This document shows, one piece after another, positions 31,690-33,433 of a DNA stretch of 33,433 nt. Under the pieces are notes generated by a model. That model was not told the DNA's origin, ran no database searches, and was given only the letters and a program-made list of their open reading frames with translations. Source of the DNA: Chitinophaga pinensis (lineage in GTDB: Bacteria > Bacteroidota > Bacteroidia > NS11-12g > UBA9320); contig CAMDCQ010000003.1 in NCBI GenBank assembly GCA_945890595.1, positions 1-33,433 on the forward strand. The letters are read 5' to 3'. The position numbers and the translations under genes are program-made. Position 1 is the stretch's first letter; every line of letters begins with the position of its first letter.

Positions 31690-32298
31690 ATGAGCGATTT
31701 TACAAAAACCTATTTAGCCTTGGGAGATAGCTATACTAGCGGCACTTCCATTGCGTTCCCCGTAAATTTTCCCAATCAGCTTGCCGATAGCATCCACGCT
31801 CTTACAGGCAAAACTATGGCCGTTAAAATTGTGGCACAAAACGCATGGAGAACCGACGATTTACAAAGAGCAATAAAACGAAGTGATTTAGATGAAACCT
31901 ATGATCTTGTTTCGCTACTTATTGGAGTTAATAATCAATATCAAGGTTTACCATTAGCTGATTTTGAGAGAGACTTTAGGCGCCTTTTGGATACCGCTAT
32001 TACCTTTTCGGGAAATAACAAGAATCGTGTTTTTGTGCTGTCCATTCCAAATTATGGATACACTCCTTATGGTGCAGAAAAAAAGGAACAAATCACCGAA
32101 GAACTAGCCTTATTTAATGCACTTTCCGAATCTATATGTAACGAATCAGGCATTGATTATTTCGATGTTACTGAAATCTCGTTGGAAGCAGAAAACAATC
32201 CGGACTATAGAGCCGGTGACAACCTGCACCCTTCTGCTTTACAGTATACAGCGTGGGTATCCTCTATTATCGATCGGGTACTAGAGAAACTCAACTGA
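31690..32298 (+). CDS. SGNH/GDSL-family hydrolase
   Basis: 202 residues, no signal peptide, so cytoplasmic. The catalytic blocks of the family are all present: block I LALGDSYT with nucleophile Ser14, block III LIGVNNQYQG with the Asn of the oxyanion hole, and block V GDNLHPS with Asp177 and His180. SGNH enzymes are esterases, lipases or deacetylases on varied substrates; the exact one cannot be read from sequence. The ATG at 31690 is the first in frame. It converges on the kbl gene (31 bases between stops) and diverges from fhs. Confidence 0.9.
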   Translation: MSDFTKTYLALGDSYTSGTSIAFPVNFPNQLADSIHALTGKTMAVKIVAQNAWRTDDLQRAIKRSDLDETYDLVSLLIGVNNQYQGLPLADFERDFRRLLDTAITFSGNNKNRVFVLSIPNYGYTPYGAEKKEQITEELALFNALSESICNESGIDYFDVTEISLEAENNPDYRAGDNLHPSALQYTAWVSSIIDRVLEKLN

Positions 32299-32329
32299 TA
32301 CCCTTCGCAAATTGAGTCCAGTCAAGGTA

Positions 32330-33433
32330 TTACTTAATCACTCCCATTTCCTTGCCTACTTTGATAAATGCTGCTATAGCTTTATCTAAGTGATGTTGGT
32401 CATGGCCTGCTGACATTTGAACTCTGATTCTTGCCTTACCTTTAGGCACTACAGGAAAATAAAATCCAATTACATAAATACCCTCTTCCAACATGCGTGC
32501 AGCCATTTCTTGCGCGACCTTCGCATCGTAAAGCATTAAAGGAACAATGGGATGAACGCCGGGCGTGATATCAAAACCAGCAGCAGTCATTTGCTCACGG
32601 AAATAGGTGGTGTTATATTCTAATTTGTCGCGTAATTCTGTAGTTTCACTCAGCATGTCTAGCACTGCAATACTTGCTCCTACAATACTTGGAGCTAACG
32701 TGTTAGAGAATAAATAAGGACGACTACGTTGACGCAACATTTCGATTATCTCTTTTTTACCAGAGGTGAATCCACCGCTTGCGCCACCTAATGCTTTGCC
32801 TAATGTACCAGTGATGATTTCTATTTTACCCATCACACCGCAATGTTCGTGAGTGCCTCTTCCTGTTTTTCCTAAAAATCCCGAACTATGGCACTCATCT
32901 ATCATAACGCTTGCATTGTACTTTTCTGCTAGCGCTACAATTTTATCTAGCTGAGCAATAGTACCATCCATAGAAAAAGAACCGTCAGTAACGATTACTC
33001 TATTTCGTTGTGCTTGGGAATCTTGCAACTGCTTTTCCAAATCTGCCATGTCATTGTGCTCGTATCTATAACGTACAGCTTTACACAATCTCACCCCGTC
33101 TATGATACTAGCATGGTTAAGCGAATCTGAAATTATAGCGTCCTCGGCATCAAAAAGGGGCTCGAATAACCCTCCGTTGGCATCAAATGCAGCAGCATAG
33201 AGAATCGTGTCTTCCGTACCTAAGAATTCAGAAATTTTTTGCTCTAATTCTTTGTGAATGTCTTGTGTACCGCAAATAAAACGTACCGAACTCATACCGT
33301 AACCGTGAGTATCAATAGCGTCTTTTGCTGCTTGTATTACCTTGGGATGCGAACTTAACCCCAGGTAATTATTTGCGCAAAAATTAACCACCTCTCCTGC
33401 AGTATCCGTCTTAATATCGGCTCCTTGAGGCGT
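32330..33433 (-). CDS. kbl: Glycine C-acetyltransferase, 3' part (5' end outside window)
   Basis: PLP enzyme that converts 2-amino-3-ketobutyrate plus CoA to glycine and acetyl-CoA, the second step of threonine degradation. The frame is open through the end of the window: 14 codons before the GTG at 33391 still read as family sequence (VNFCANNYLGLSSHP follows). Motifs: NFCANNYLGLSSHP, DECHSSGFLG, and the PLP lysine in GTLGKALGGASGG. The last ~30 residues (RIRVQMSAGHDQHHLDKAI) match the family end. No threonine dehydrogenase gene is visible inside the window; it may lie just beyond. Confidence 0.95.
   Translation of the reverse strand, partial: TPQGADIKTDTAGEVVNFCANNYLGLSSHPKVIQAAKDAIDTHGYGMSSVRFICGTQDIHKELEQKISEFLGTEDTILYAAAFDANGGLFEPLFDAEDAIISDSLNHASIIDGVRLCKAVRYRYEHNDMADLEKQLQDSQAQRNRVIVTDGSFSMDGTIAQLDKIVALAEKYNASVMIDECHSSGFLGKTGRGTHEHCGVMGKIEIITGTLGKALGGASGGFTSGKKEIIEMLRQRSRPYLFSNTLAPSIVGASIAVLDMLSETTELRDKLEYNTTYFREQMTAAGFDITPGVHPIVPLMLYDAKVAQEMAARMLEEGIYVIGFYFPVVPKGKARIRVQMSAGHDQHHLDKAIAAFIKVGKEMGVIK

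Noticed and set aside
28252..33433. Threonine aldolase, fhs and kbl as one glycine/one-carbon operon
   Set aside because: Intervening genes, an opposite-strand hydrolase and separate promoter boxes argue against a single transcript.

Overview
The window reads as a chromosomal segment of a marine-type Bacteroidota, most likely Flavobacteriales. Evidence: a gliding lipoprotein (GldH), two secreted proteins with type IX secretion C-terminal sorting domains, a TonB-dependent receptor, a menaquinone gene (menB), a bestrophin-like channel, few Shine-Dalgarno sites, and many copies of the Bacteroidota -7 promoter box TAnnTTTG. Placement below order is not possible from the sequence. No prophage, insertion sequence, CRISPR array or rRNA was seen; one tRNA is present.

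Layout. 1-6130: the 3' end of rsgA, a DUF2452 protein, a lipoprotein glutathione peroxidase, an exported M1 aminopeptidase, an exported DUF4139 protein and gldH. 6135-7529: lpdA, four bases after gldH. 7544-11491: an ECF sigma factor overlapping a protein that joins an anti-sigma-like N-terminus to an outer-membrane barrel, then a secreted PKD-domain protein. 11588-16641: monomeric isocitrate dehydrogenase, diverging from a TonB-dependent receptor whose leader carries a TPP (THI-box) riboswitch, so the receptor is probably a thiamine importer. 16678-19405: DUF2461 protein, Ala-rich lipoprotein with a terminator, tRNA-Pro(GGG), thioredoxin and menB. 19802-22212: a three-gene HipB-HipS-HipT toxin-antitoxin locus with a duplicated operator-like array, and a membrane protein upstream. 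22258-24449: a relic of an alcohol dehydrogenase 3' end, a barrel protein and the intact YqhD-type alcohol dehydrogenase. 24490-28097: a CrtA-like protein, a bestrophin and a divergent acetyl-CoA synthetase. 28252-33433: threonine aldolase, J-domain/KTSC protein, formate-tetrahydrofolate ligase, SGNH hydrolase and the 3' part of glycine C-acetyltransferase (kbl).

Most genes are ordinary housekeeping. Acs, Icd and LpdA feed or run central carbon metabolism; threonine aldolase, Kbl and Fhs meet at glycine and one-carbon units but are separately transcribed. The parts most worth attention are the riboswitch-controlled receptor with a start-site hairpin, the hipBST locus with its 81-bp-period operators and its palindrome inside hipT, the alcohol dehydrogenase relic, and a set of promoters so close to start codons that the mRNAs are probably leaderless.
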